From the NCBI RefSeq assembly GCF_003095655.1, contig NZ_CP029151.1:3409001-3473000 (forward strand): a DNA stretch of 64,000 nucleotides, read 5' to 3'. The DNA is from Dokdonia sp. Dokd-P16. GTDB lineage: Bacteria > Bacteroidota > Bacteroidia > Flavobacteriales > Flavobacteriaceae. The translations under genes were made by a program, and so were the position numbers. How positions within the stretch are numbered: the stretch's first letter is position 1; each line of letters starts with the position of its first letter. Below are positions 45,380 to 53,504 of this stretch, in pieces. The notes below the pieces were generated by a model that did not search any database, was not told where the DNA came from, and saw only the letters and a list, made by a program, of their open reading frames with translations.

Positions 45380-45955
45380 GATTAACGCAATGGAAAGCTA
45401 AGATTGGGGATTGTGTCCAAGATCTTGTAGTGAAGCTCTTTTTCTGTAGTGAAGCTTTCGCGAAATGAAAGGGAATGGGCTGAGCGGATTATTAATACCC
45501 ATCTATCTCTTTTGGTAGGATTATAAAGCGGACTTAATTTCTAAGATGGAGATTGAGAATGAAGCCCTTCGACTTCGCTCAGGACAGGCTTTTCTGCCAT
45601 TTTTAGGCAGGTTCAGCGTAATGGCAATCGGAATCTTCGACATTTTGTCCAAGACCTTGAAGTGAAGCTCTTTTTCTGTAATGAAGCTTTCGCGAAATGA
45701 AGGGAAATGTGCTGAACGGATTATTAATATCAATCTATCTCTTTTAGTAGGATTAAAAGCGGACTTAATTTCTAAGATGGAGATTGAGAATGGAACCCTT
45801 CAACTTTGCTCAGAACAGGCTTTTCTGCCATTTTCAGGCAGGTTCAGTGCAATGGCAATCGGAATCTTCGACATTGTGTCAAAGACCTTGAAGTGAAGCT
45901 CTTTTTCTGTAGTGAAGCATTTGCGAAATGAAGGGAAATGGGCTGAGCGACGTTA
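45380..45955 (+). repeat. tandem repeat, about 232-bp unit
   Basis: Units begin at 45432, 45664 and 45895 (GAAGCTCTTTTTCTGTA), with periods of 232 and 231 bp. The third is only about 60 bp long, and a more decayed partial unit precedes the first. Each unit carries GCTTTCGCGAAA (45454-45465, 45686-45697; decayed to GCATTTGCGAAA in the third) and a segment CTTCGACTTCGCTCAGGACA. Confidence 0.85.
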
Positions 45956-46112
45956 CTTATTTCAAACCTAATAACATCTAAAATCACCGAACTCTATAAT
46001 TTTAAAGTTTTAGTTTTGAGAGATTTGAAAGATTTATATGATTTGTCGGCATACATGTATTAGCTTATATTTAGAATATAATTTCAATCTAAATCACGAC
46101 ATAAATGTATGC

Positions 46113-46130
46113 TATATTTGAATACATTTG
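46113..46130 (+). promoter_or_regulatory. candidate -7 elements for the small HTH gene
   Basis: Two overlapping-phase matches to TAnnTTTG, TATATTTG (46113-46120) and TACATTTG (46123-46130), lie 30-40 bp before the ATG at 46160. Confidence 0.45.
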
Positions 46131-46159
46131 CCATTGCAAACTCTTAATAAATAACGAAA

Positions 46160-46387
46160 ATGAGCAATACCAATCTAGTACTAACTAAGACAGATAAGAA
46201 AATTCTTAATATGATGTCAAAAGGTTTGTTGTACAATGAAATATCCAAAAAACTAGCTGCTGACAGTAAAGGACCTAAAAGCAATTCTTATATCGAGAAG
46301 CTGATTAAGAAGCTCAAGAAAAATTACAAAGCCAAAACATCATTTCAGTTGGCTATACTGCTCTACGCTGATGGTGTTCTAGATTAG
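46160..46387 (+). CDS. small LuxR/GerE-type HTH protein
   Basis: 75 residues that are essentially one DNA-binding domain (LTKTDKKILNMMSKGLLYNEISKKLAADSKGPKSNSYIEKLIKKLKKNYKAKTSFQLAILL). The arrangement matches the GerE four-helix module without a receiver. A 14-residue insertion (AADSKGPKSNSY) sits in the recognition region. It converges on the SRAP gene with a 1-bp gap. Target unknown. Confidence 0.75.
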   Translation: MSNTNLVLTKTDKKILNMMSKGLLYNEISKKLAADSKGPKSNSYIEKLIKKLKKNYKAKTSFQLAILLYADGVLD

Positions 46388-46388
46388 A

Positions 46389-47171
46389 CTACTTAATTTG
46401 ATCAAGCAAGGGTTGTAATTCAGGATATTCAACTTTAGTAATGGCGTCTTCTCCATCTAGATGGTATTTACGGCCATTCAGTTCTTTACTTACAGGATAA
46501 GTTACTAAGCTTTTATCCTCATAGGCATAGTTGAAAAATGACTCTATATCTTTTTGATTCAGATTGGGGTCTAGCCAATCTTTCTCATTTGATTCGTCTA
46601 GTAATACTACCTGGCGCTTCCCTCCTTCTTTATTGTGTATTGCTGCAAATAGTGGACTTGCTTCTCTTGTTAGCAATGTAAATGTGACAAAACCACTTCG
46701 GGTTATTGTATAAATCCCAGCAATGCTTAAATGCTTTTGATCTTCTCTTTCAAAATAAAATGGATAGCTAGTCTTATCAAGTTTGTGAGGTTCATAAAAA
46801 CCTGTTACTGGAACTATACAACGTTTGGTCATTATGGAATCTTTATATAGCCAGTAATCAAATGCCTTTTCAGATTGAGCATTGAGTGCTCCTCCCGTAT
46901 ATCGTCCTAAACTTTTATAATAATCGTTCACATCATTTCCAGTCCATTGAGGCTTGATGATACCCCATAAGGCCGGATGCAGTAAACCTGGCTTAGGGCA
47001 TATGTCTAAGCCGCTGTCCATACCTATGATAAGCATAGGCGGAAAAGAAAAACCATTTATATGATAGCTCGTAAAGTCACCATCTTCTATATCGAGATTA
47101 GGATCACGCTGCACATTATAGCGTTTTTCCATATCAGGAACGGTTAGTTTATTTGAGGTCTTGTAACACAT
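46389..47171 (-). CDS. yedK: SOS response-associated peptidase (SRAP/YedK/HMCES)
   Basis: 260 residues. The start Met-Cys puts the catalytic Cys2 at the mature N-terminus (MCYKTSN), as in all SRAP proteins. Other conserved parts are HPALWGIIKPQW, FYEPHK, FYFEREDQKHLSIAGIY and AIHNKEGGKRQVVLLD. It crosslinks to abasic sites in single-stranded DNA. It lies with translesion polymerases, matching an SOS module, and may protect DNA entering by conjugation. Confidence 0.93.
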   Translation of the reverse strand: MCYKTSNKLTVPDMEKRYNVQRDPNLDIEDGDFTSYHINGFSFPPMLIIGMDSGLDICPKPGLLHPALWGIIKPQWTGNDVNDYYKSLGRYTGGALNAQSEKAFDYWLYKDSIMTKRCIVPVTGFYEPHKLDKTSYPFYFEREDQKHLSIAGIYTITRSGFVTFTLLTREASPLFAAIHNKEGGKRQVVLLDESNEKDWLDPNLNQKDIESFFNYAYEDKSLVTYPVSKELNGRKYHLDGEDAITKVEYPELQPLLDQIK

Positions 47172-47208
47172 AGCTTTTTCTTTAATACTCCTTCTAAAGT
47201 TATCATTT

Positions 47209-47248
47209 TATAGATTAATTAATCTATAACTATATAAATTAATTTATA
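47209..47248. promoter_or_regulatory. two tandem perfect palindromes upstream of the SRAP gene
   Basis: TATAGATTAATTAATCTATA (47209-47228, 20 bp) and TATAAATTAATTTATA (47233-47248, 16 bp) both have perfect symmetry, 38-77 bp upstream of the SRAP start. Centres are 22-23 bp apart, about two helical turns, as expected for paired operator sites. Confidence 0.65.
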
Positions 47249-47292
47249 AGTTTATAAGTCAACTGCCATTCTGTAGTAGTCAAACCAGCTTT

Positions 47293-48549
47293 CTATTGAT
47301 GTCTATGCGCCAATAAAATTGGAGGTTTACCGTCAAATGGATTTCCCTGACCACCAATGGTTCTAGATCCCTCTCCCATAGTGGCAGCTCGCCGTACTAC
47401 GCTATCACCAAATCGTTTGCGCAGTTCATCCATTGCATTGTAAAGATTTACTGTTTTGTTCGTATTCTCAAACATATCAATTTGATAGTTTCCTTCTGCT
47501 AGTCCAGCAAATCGTACACCTACAAGTCTTATTAATACTCTTCTGTCATAGAGCTTATTAAAGAGGTCTAACACGGTAGGAATTAGAATATGATCTGCAG
47601 CTGTGTGTGGTATCTTAAGTTGCTTAGAATAGGTCTGAAAATCAGAATAGCGAACTTTCACTGTGATTACTGAGGTAAGTTTATTTCCGCGCCTTAATTG
47701 ATAGGCTAGGTTTTCTGCCATAGCAGTTATTGTTGTAGAAATCACTACTTGATCAAATGTATCCTTTCCATAAGTTCGCTCACTAGAAATTGACTTACGC
47801 TCATGAAATGGTTTAATGGGACTATCATCAATGCCACAGCAACGCTCCCAAATCGTTCTTCCATTTTTACCAAAAACAGAAATCATACGCTCCACTGGCA
47901 TTTGTTGTACCAGGCCTACATTTCGAATTCCTAGAAGTGAGAACGTTTTAAAGGTCTTATCCCCTACCATTGGAATTTTCTTGATGGATAAAGGGGCAAG
48001 AAAAACCTTTTCTAGCCCATTGGCAACATTCATTTGATTGTTCGGTTTTGCTTCTCCCGTGGCTACTTTGGAAACGGTTTTGTTTGCAGATAGTCCAAAT
48101 GAAATAGGTAATCCTGTTTCTCTTATAATTTTCGCCCTGAGCTCTGTAGAAAATTTGTAGCAGCCAAAAAATTTATCCATTCCAGTGAGGTCTGCATAAA
48201 ACTCATCTACACTTGCCTTCTCAACGATTGGGAGTGTTTCCATAAGTATCTCTGTGACTTCCTGGGACATCTTTGCATAGGTACTTCCGTTGCCACGTAT
48301 ATAAATCGCATGTGGGCATAGTTGTCTAGCAGTTTTCATATTCATAGCGCTATGCACACCAAACTTGCGTGCCTCATAGCTTGCTGCCGTTACCACACCA
48401 CGATTTCCAGTCCCTCCCACAATAACAGGTTTATTGTTGAGAGAACTATCTAGCCTACGCTCGCAAGAGACAAAAAAGGCGTCGAGATCGAAATGAATTA
48501 TCGCTTTATTCAAATTTAGATTTTTTCCAAAATTATGGAAATATTCCAA
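47293..48549 (-). CDS. dinB: Y-family DNA polymerase (DinB/UmuC type)
   Basis: 418 residues. Catalytic motifs are intact: IIHFDLDAFFVSCERR, VDEFYADLTGMDKFFG and the little-finger helix. DinB-like thumb is at KKIPMVGDKTFKTFSLLGIRNVGLVQ. The C-terminal tail QIDMFENTNKTVNLYNAMDELRKRFG contains a probable clamp-binding motif (QIDMF). The start is uncertain: ATG at 48549 or a TTG at 48513 closer to the polymerase domain. Divergent from dnaE-like gene, with shared control region. Confidence 0.93.
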   Translation of the reverse strand: MEYFHNFGKNLNLNKAIIHFDLDAFFVSCERRLDSSLNNKPVIVGGTGNRGVVTAASYEARKFGVHSAMNMKTARQLCPHAIYIRGNGSTYAKMSQEVTEILMETLPIVEKASVDEFYADLTGMDKFFGCYKFSTELRAKIIRETGLPISFGLSANKTVSKVATGEAKPNNQMNVANGLEKVFLAPLSIKKIPMVGDKTFKTFSLLGIRNVGLVQQMPVERMISVFGKNGRTIWERCCGIDDSPIKPFHERKSISSERTYGKDTFDQVVISTTITAMAENLAYQLRRGNKLTSVITVKVRYSDFQTYSKQLKIPHTAADHILIPTVLDLFNKLYDRRVLIRLVGVRFAGLAEGNYQIDMFENTNKTVNLYNAMDELRKRFGDSVVRRAATMGEGSRTIGGQGNPFDGKPPILLAHRHQ

Positions 48550-48550
48550 A
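48525..48550. promoter_or_regulatory. candidate operator in the dinB-dnaE divergent promoter
   Basis: TTCCAAAATTATGGAA is an inverted repeat, followed at once by a third half-site ATTCCAAA. It lies a few bases upstream of TAGCTTTG (48559-48566), the dnaE -7 box, and over the dinB start. A repressor here would control both polymerases. Confidence 0.5.
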
Positions 48551-48558
48551 TTTTAGGA

Positions 48559-48566
48559 TAGCTTTG
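48559..48566 (+). promoter_or_regulatory. dnaE -7 element TAGCTTTG
   Basis: Exact TAnnTTTG match, 18 bp before the ATG at 48585. It overlaps the TTG of a longer frame, which argues that the ATG is the true start. Confidence 0.6.
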
Positions 48567-48584
48567 CACCCTCACTTATCAACA

Positions 48585-51572
48585 ATGTATCTCAATTGCC
48601 ATTCATATTATTCGCTACGCTATGGAACTTTTTCGGAGGTTACCTTGCTTGATCTTGCGCAAGAAAATGGCTTACAACAACTTGCACTTACAGATATCAA
48701 TAGCACGAGTGCATGCCTAAATTTTATTAAAGATGCCCAAGAAAGACAGATGCATGCTGTGGTGGGTGTAGATATCAGAAATGGTATTGATCAGCAGTAC
48801 GTGATATTGGCTAGAAACAATGAAGGTTATCAGGAGATTAATGAATTTTTGACGGAGCATCTTCATCAAAAGAAGCATTTTTCTGAGACCGCTCCAGCAT
48901 TTAAAAACTGCTATACCATTTATCCTTTTGAAAAAGCGATGGGATTGAAGTTTGACCGCTTTCGCGAAAGCGAATATATAGGCATTGCCATAAGAGACCT
49001 CAATAAACTACCATTTTCACCACTTGCAGGATTACGTGATAAAATGGTGATTCTAAAGACAGTTTCTTTTAGAAATAAAGCAGATTATAATGCGCACAGA
49101 CTCTTGCGAACTATTGATTTAAATACGCTTCTAAGTAAACTTCCTGTTCAAGAACAAGGAGACCCTGAAGACAAGATGATAGCTCCAGAAGTATTGCGAA
49201 TCAAGTATCAAGACTATCCAGAATTACTATTCAATACGGATAAGCTTTTGAAATCTTGCAAAGTCAATTTCTATTTTGATGATCATCGTGTAAATCAAAA
49301 TCAAATCATTTACGGAGAGAGCAAAGAGGATGATGCGCGGATGCTAGAGGAGCTTTGCTATTCCAAGATTAAGATGCGCTATAAGAATCCTTCTCTTGAG
49401 GTTTATGAACGTGTAGAGAAAGAACTTACAGCCATAAAGCAAATGGACTTTGTTTCCTATTTTCTTATTAATCATGATATACTTGAATATGCTAGATCAC
49501 AAAACTATCCACACATAGGTCGTGGTAGTGGCGCAAATAGTGTGGTTGCCTATATCATTGGGATTACTAACGTTGACCCTATAGAACTGGATTTATATTT
49601 TGAACGTTTTATCAATGTCTTTAGAAGCAGTCCGCCAGATTTTGATATTGATTTTTCGTCCTTTGAACGTGATGATGTAACTGCTTATATCTTCCGTAGA
49701 TTTAAAAATACTGCGTTGATGGGAACTTATGTTACTTTCCAATATCGAGCTGTCATTCGCGAACTAGGAAAAGTATTTGGTGTCCCTAAATTTGAAATAG
49801 ATAATCATCTTAAAGGCTATAAAAGAAAGCAAAGCCAAAGCAGCGATTACATTGACCTCATTGATAAATATGCGCATTATATTCATGGGTTTCCTAACTA
49901 CTTAAGTGTACACTCAGGTGGTATTATCATTACTCAAAAACCAATAGCTTATTACACCAGTACGTTTATGCCGCCTAAAGGTTTTCAGACGGTGCAATTT
50001 GATATGAATATCGCTGAGGAGGTTGGCATTTTTAAATTTGACATTCTCGCACAGCGAGGTTTATCTAAGATTAAAGATTGTATTGAGATTATTAAATATA
50101 ATCAACCCGATGTGACGTTACCAGACATGGAAGATGTTGAACAATTTAAAAATGATCCTGAGATAAATAGACTGCTCAATACCGGTGATTGTATGGGTGT
50201 GTTTTATGTAGAATCACCAGCGATGCGCACACTAATGACGAAGCTGCAAACTAACGATTATCTAAATCTCGTAGCTGCAAGTAGTATCATACGCCCTGGA
50301 GTTTCAAATGGTGGAATGAAGAATGAATTCATCCTTAGACATCGCATTCCCGAAAAGCGAAAAGAAGCACATCCAGTGATGCTTGAAGTCCTCCATGATA
50401 CCTATGGGGTAATGGTGTACCAAGAAGATGTTCTCAAAGTGGCCCATAAATTTGCAGGATTATCCCTCGCTGAGTCCGATATTTTGAGACGTGGCATGCG
50501 TGGTAAAGTCAAGAGTAAAGGGCAGTTTGAGCAGATTGAAAAAAAGTTTAAAAGCAACTGTCTTGAACGAGGTTATACGAAGCAGCTCACACTAGAAGTT
50601 TGGGATCAAATAAAAGCATTTGCGGGTTACGCTTTCGCGAAAGGTCACTCTGCATCTTACGCAGTAGAAAGTTATCAATCCCTATACCTGAAGAAATACT
50701 TCCCTCTAGAGTTTATGACGGCAGTGCTAAACAATGGTGGAGGATTTTATAATATTGAAACCTATGTACATGAGATAAAAGTACAAGGAGGAACTGTCGC
50801 TGCACCTTGTATTAATAATAGTGAGCACGGAAATAGGATTATAGGTAAGACAGTATATCTAGGAATGGGAATGCTCAAGACGCTCTCTATGCGAGCTGTT
50901 CAAACCATCTTGAATAATCGCAACTTCAATGGTCCCTACAAAAGCTTTGATGATTTCTTGGAACGAGTGAATATCGGCTTAGAACAACTTATCATTTTGA
51001 TTCGCATAGACGCCTTTCGATTTACAGGTGTGGATAAGCATGTGCTACTATGGGAAGCACATTTAAAACTAGAAAATAAATTGCCACAGCATAGTGATCC
51101 TGTTTTATTTAGTCCAAAAAAAGTGAACTATGACATTCCAGAAATAACGTCTGAAGCAGTCGTTGATGCTTATGATCAGATAGAGTTATTATCGTTTCCA
51201 CTCTGTACTTATTTTGAATTATTAAATGCTCCTTTGCCTACAGATTTCAAAGCAGCGGAACTTCATAATCATATAAATAAGCAAGTCGCTATATGTGGAA
51301 AGCTAGTCACTGCGAAAGGAACTCCAACAAAGGATAAACGCTTGATGCACTTCGGTACCTTTCTCGATATTGACGGAACTTTTTTTGATACCGTTCATTT
51401 CCCCATTATTTCAGAGAAGTATAATATTCAATCTAATGGTGTTTATTATATAAAAGGAAAAGTAGTTGACGACTTAGGCTGTGTTGCCATAATCGTAGAT
51501 TTCATTGAGCGACTTCATATCATCCCAGATCCTCGTTTTACCGATGTAGGCAGGAATGTGAAGTTGATGTAG
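48585..51572 (+). CDS. dnaE2: short DnaE-type DNA polymerase III alpha subunit (error-prone DnaE2/ImuC-like)
   Basis: About 995 residues, shorter than replicative DnaE. An N-terminal PHP domain is followed by the polymerase, with metal aspartates in SPPDFDIDFSSFERDDV and GRGSGANSVVAYIIGITNVDPI. The C-terminal OB region is truncated. Start at ATG 48585 (MYLNCHSYYSLRYGT). Palindrome copies encode DRFRESEY (48957-48972) and GYAFAKGHSASYA (50629-50644). With Y-family polymerase and SRAP it forms a mutagenic repair module. Its last ~83 bp recur downstream in decayed form. Confidence 0.93.
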   Translation: MYLNCHSYYSLRYGTFSEVTLLDLAQENGLQQLALTDINSTSACLNFIKDAQERQMHAVVGVDIRNGIDQQYVILARNNEGYQEINEFLTEHLHQKKHFSETAPAFKNCYTIYPFEKAMGLKFDRFRESEYIGIAIRDLNKLPFSPLAGLRDKMVILKTVSFRNKADYNAHRLLRTIDLNTLLSKLPVQEQGDPEDKMIAPEVLRIKYQDYPELLFNTDKLLKSCKVNFYFDDHRVNQNQIIYGESKEDDARMLEELCYSKIKMRYKNPSLEVYERVEKELTAIKQMDFVSYFLINHDILEYARSQNYPHIGRGSGANSVVAYIIGITNVDPIELDLYFERFINVFRSSPPDFDIDFSSFERDDVTAYIFRRFKNTALMGTYVTFQYRAVIRELGKVFGVPKFEIDNHLKGYKRKQSQSSDYIDLIDKYAHYIHGFPNYLSVHSGGIIITQKPIAYYTSTFMPPKGFQTVQFDMNIAEEVGIFKFDILAQRGLSKIKDCIEIIKYNQPDVTLPDMEDVEQFKNDPEINRLLNTGDCMGVFYVESPAMRTLMTKLQTNDYLNLVAASSIIRPGVSNGGMKNEFILRHRIPEKRKEAHPVMLEVLHDTYGVMVYQEDVLKVAHKFAGLSLAESDILRRGMRGKVKSKGQFEQIEKKFKSNCLERGYTKQLTLEVWDQIKAFAGYAFAKGHSASYAVESYQSLYLKKYFPLEFMTAVLNNGGGFYNIETYVHEIKVQGGTVAAPCINNSEHGNRIIGKTVYLGMGMLKTLSMRAVQTILNNRNFNGPYKSFDDFLERVNIGLEQLIILIRIDAFRFTGVDKHVLLWEAHLKLENKLPQHSDPVLFSPKKVNYDIPEITSEAVVDAYDQIELLSFPLCTYFELLNAPLPTDFKAAELHNHINKQVAICGKLVTAKGTPTKDKRLMHFGTFLDIDGTFFDTVHFPIISEKYNIQSNGVYYIKGKVVDDLGCVAIIVDFIERLHIIPDPRFTDVGRNVKLM
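51487..51569 (+). repeat. dnaE 3' tail, reference copy
   Basis: The end of dnaE (GTAGATTTCATTGAGC through AGGAATGTGAAGTTGATG) recurs in decayed form at 54326-54355 and 55910-55992. Confidence 0.7.
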
Positions 51573-51623
51573 ATTCAATTCTATAACTACAATAAACTTT
51601 AACGTTAGTAATATTTGGCTTAA

Positions 51624-51745
51624 AATCAGCCGCATCCCTCTAATTATCTATAATGCTAGATTTCTATAATTCTAATTTTCTATAATTATAGTGGTTATGG
51701 GAAAATCCGTATTTTCCTATTATTTATTAATAGTATATTTAGATT
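51624..51745 (+). repeat. AT-rich 120-bp repeat, copy A
   Basis: Contains the perfect palindrome CTATAATTATAG (51680-51691), then TTATGGGAAAA and CCGT. Copy B is at 60977-61095 in the same orientation, about 80% identical by eye. Each precedes an accessory gene. Confidence 0.75.
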
Positions 51746-51835
51746 AAACAAACAAGACCGCAAATTGAAGCAAACCAGCAATCCCGATAGCTATCGGAAG
51801 CTACACTAGCTTTATGTAGTAGCCTGTTAGCATAC
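51733..51835 (+). repeat. cassette leader and 5' boundary, copy 1 (attC-like)
   Basis: Aligns without gaps to 53393-53494 (about 13 mismatches in the first 96 positions by manual count). Elements in order are CCGATAGCTATCGG (51784-51797), GCTACA (51800-51805) pairing with TGTAGTAGC (51815-51823) around an AGT bulge, and CCTGTTAGCATAC ending at 51835. The last part, TGTTAGCATAC, is the inverse of a sequence after the LRR gene. Confidence 0.65.
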
Positions 51836-51849
51836 ATTTAAAATAAACG

Positions 51850-53124
51850 ATGGGGATTTTCAACAAACTTTTCAGCAAAAATAATTTTGATAATGTCAGA
51901 ATTGAGAAATTAAAACCAATAGATGAGAAGTATGAAATACAAACTGATACTGTTTGGTTTGAACCAAATAACATTGAACAATGTATAAGAGCCACAAAAA
52001 AACTAAACATTGAGCATATACATTTACAAACTTACACTCTTGATTTTTTAAGTGATATCAGGCTAAAAAATGTTAAAGGGATTTACATTCAATTTAAAAT
52101 AGAAGACTTAACCCCATTAAAAAAACATAAACAATTAACTCATTTAAGAATAAGTGAAGAAAACAAAGAGACTTTCGATTTCTCAAACTTTCCAAATCTT
52201 ATTTTTCTAAACGGAATTGGACCAAAAAATTATAAGAACTTCAATCAACTTACAAAACTTAAATATGCATATTTACGCAACTATAAAAAAAAGAATTTTG
52301 TAGAATTTACAAATTTCTATGATTTAAGAACAATTGAAATTTATTCTGCCTCTGTTGAAAATCTAAATGGCCTATCCTCTCTTCATAAATTAAGAGAACT
52401 AAAATTAGAAAAATGTCCAAAATTAAAATCTCTAAATGGAATAGACAAAACAAATTCAGATTTAGAAATAGTACAGATAATGAACTGTAAAAACCTAACA
52501 GATTTATCAAAATTAGGTAGCATACAAAATCTAAATCATTTAGTTATAACAAGAGTTTTTGAAATAGAGTCATTTAAATTTCTATCTACATTACCAAACA
52601 TTGAAAAATTATATGTAAAACCCTCAAGTGTCGGAGTTAAAAATGACGATTACTATCCCTTTGTTAATAAACTAAAAAGTATGGGGAAATTAGACCAATT
52701 AAAAAACTGGAAAAAACGAAATGATTATTTGGACAAAAAAATTAAAATTGGAAAAAATCAAAAAGATAAATTATCCGAATTACAATTAATCCTCAAAAAT
52801 CTATCTATAAAAAATTGGCACGAAAACTATAAAGATGGACTTGAACAGTATACAACAGAAAATTGCCAAAAAGCTGAAGATATAATATCAACACTAATAG
52901 GAAAACTAGAAAGTAACGGAAGTCTAACTAAAGCTGAAAAAACTGAACTTATTAAATTAAGTGTATTACAATTTAATGAAATTAATGATAGTTTAGATGG
53001 TTGCTTTATTGAAACTGGAGAAAGAGAAGAACTTTGCGAAATCTTTGACAACATTGCGGATGCAATTGGAATTGATACGCAGGAATATGAAGATGGAATT
53101 GCGAGTGAATGGAGAGATTGGTAA
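51850..53124 (+). CDS. leucine-rich-repeat protein, accessory cassette gene
   Basis: 424 residues, very AT-rich compared with the neighbours, cytoplasmic (no signal). Residues about 55-255 contain irregular leucine-rich repeats (LTPLKKHKQLTHLRI, NLNGLSSLHKLRELKLEKCPKLKSL, DLSKLGSIQNLNHLVI). The C-terminal 100 residues are helical and acidic, with GCFIETGEREELCEIFDNIADAIGID, a motif I associate only loosely with immunity-type proteins. Bounded by an 11-bp inverted repeat on each side. Function unknown; foreign base composition and boundaries indicate recent acquisition. Confidence 0.7.
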   Translation: MGIFNKLFSKNNFDNVRIEKLKPIDEKYEIQTDTVWFEPNNIEQCIRATKKLNIEHIHLQTYTLDFLSDIRLKNVKGIYIQFKIEDLTPLKKHKQLTHLRISEENKETFDFSNFPNLIFLNGIGPKNYKNFNQLTKLKYAYLRNYKKKNFVEFTNFYDLRTIEIYSASVENLNGLSSLHKLRELKLEKCPKLKSLNGIDKTNSDLEIVQIMNCKNLTDLSKLGSIQNLNHLVITRVFEIESFKFLSTLPNIEKLYVKPSSVGVKNDDYYPFVNKLKSMGKLDQLKNWKKRNDYLDKKIKIGKNQKDKLSELQLILKNLSIKNWHENYKDGLEQYTTENCQKAEDIISTLIGKLESNGSLTKAEKTELIKLSVLQFNEINDSLDGCFIETGEREELCEIFDNIADAIGIDTQEYEDGIASEWRDW

Positions 53125-53128
53125 AAAC

Positions 53129-53147
53129 GTATGCTAACAAAGAACTG
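53129..53147 (+). repeat. 3' boundary of the LRR cassette
   Basis: GTATGCTAACA (53129-53139) is the exact inverse complement of TGTTAGCATAC (51825-51835). It is followed by AAGA and ACTG. The block AACA-AAGA-ACTG mirrors CAGT-GGCC-TGTT before the next ORF (53477-53488): two short paired boxes separated by an unpaired 4-nt spacer. Confidence 0.65.
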
Positions 53148-53316
53148 AGTTAAAAAACAAGCCAACTTCAGCTACGCTTAGCACAAACTTTAAAGCTAAT
53201 CTTAATCTATAATTTTCTTTATAAAATCTTCCATACTTTATACTGGTAAAGGTTTGTTTTTAAGAGCTTGTTTACCTCTGTTAAAAGTGCTAGTTTTTCT
53301 CTTCATTTATACTTCT

Positions 53317-53336
53317 TACGCTTTCGCGAAAGCGTA
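53317..53336. repeat. longest perfect palindrome copy
   Basis: TACGCTTTCGCGAAAGCGTA, 20 bp, within the spacer between cassette ORFs. Confidence 0.95.
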
Positions 53337-53392
53337 CTTCTTCAAATCAACTTTGAAACCCCTACGCGCGGCGCACAACTCTAAAATTCATT

Positions 53393-53494
53393 GTATATTT
53401 AGATCAAACAAACAAGACCGGAAACTAAAGGAAACCAACAATCCGGATAGCTATCGGGAGCCGCACTCGCTTTATGCAGTGGCCTGTTGCCAGT
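53393..53494 (+). repeat. cassette leader and 5' boundary, copy 2 (attC-like)
   Basis: Same block as 51733-51835, offset exactly 1660 bp. The hairpin arms are GCCGCA (53460-53465) and TGCAGTGGC (53475-53483). Two base pairs differ from copy 1 with compensation on the other arm. It ends TTGCCAGT (53487-53494), inverse of ACTGGCAA at 54147-54154. Confidence 0.65.
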
Positions 53495-53504
53495 TATTTA
53501 AGAA

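Larger units (their letters stand above)
45055..46159. other. 1.1-kb non-coding region
   Basis: Holds a tandem repeat (described separately). Two short frames inside it (45521-45733 and 45681-45896) are read from repeat units on opposite strands and are not credible genes. Its position between the mobilisation/ssb block and the SOS module suggests a junction in the element. Confidence 0.6.
51573..51849. other. 277-bp leader region between dnaE and the LRR gene
   Basis: A mosaic of two repeats: an AT-rich one shared with 60977-61095 and a cassette leader shared with 53393-53488. No gene. Confidence 0.7.
53125..53504. other. 380-bp spacer between two cassette ORFs
   Basis: Begins with GTATGCTAACAAAGAACTG (the LRR cassette 3' boundary), holds a perfect 20-bp genome palindrome at 53317-53336, and ends with the second cassette leader. 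An 84-codon frame (53254-53508) runs through the repeats and is not a gene. Confidence 0.65.

Noticed and set aside
45521-45896. Two 70-codon frames on opposite strands
   Set aside because: Both are read from units of the tandem repeat; their similarity to each other is a consequence of the repeat.
45380-45955. CRISPR array
   Set aside because: Period of about 232 bp with full-unit similarity and no spacer pattern; no cas genes in the window.
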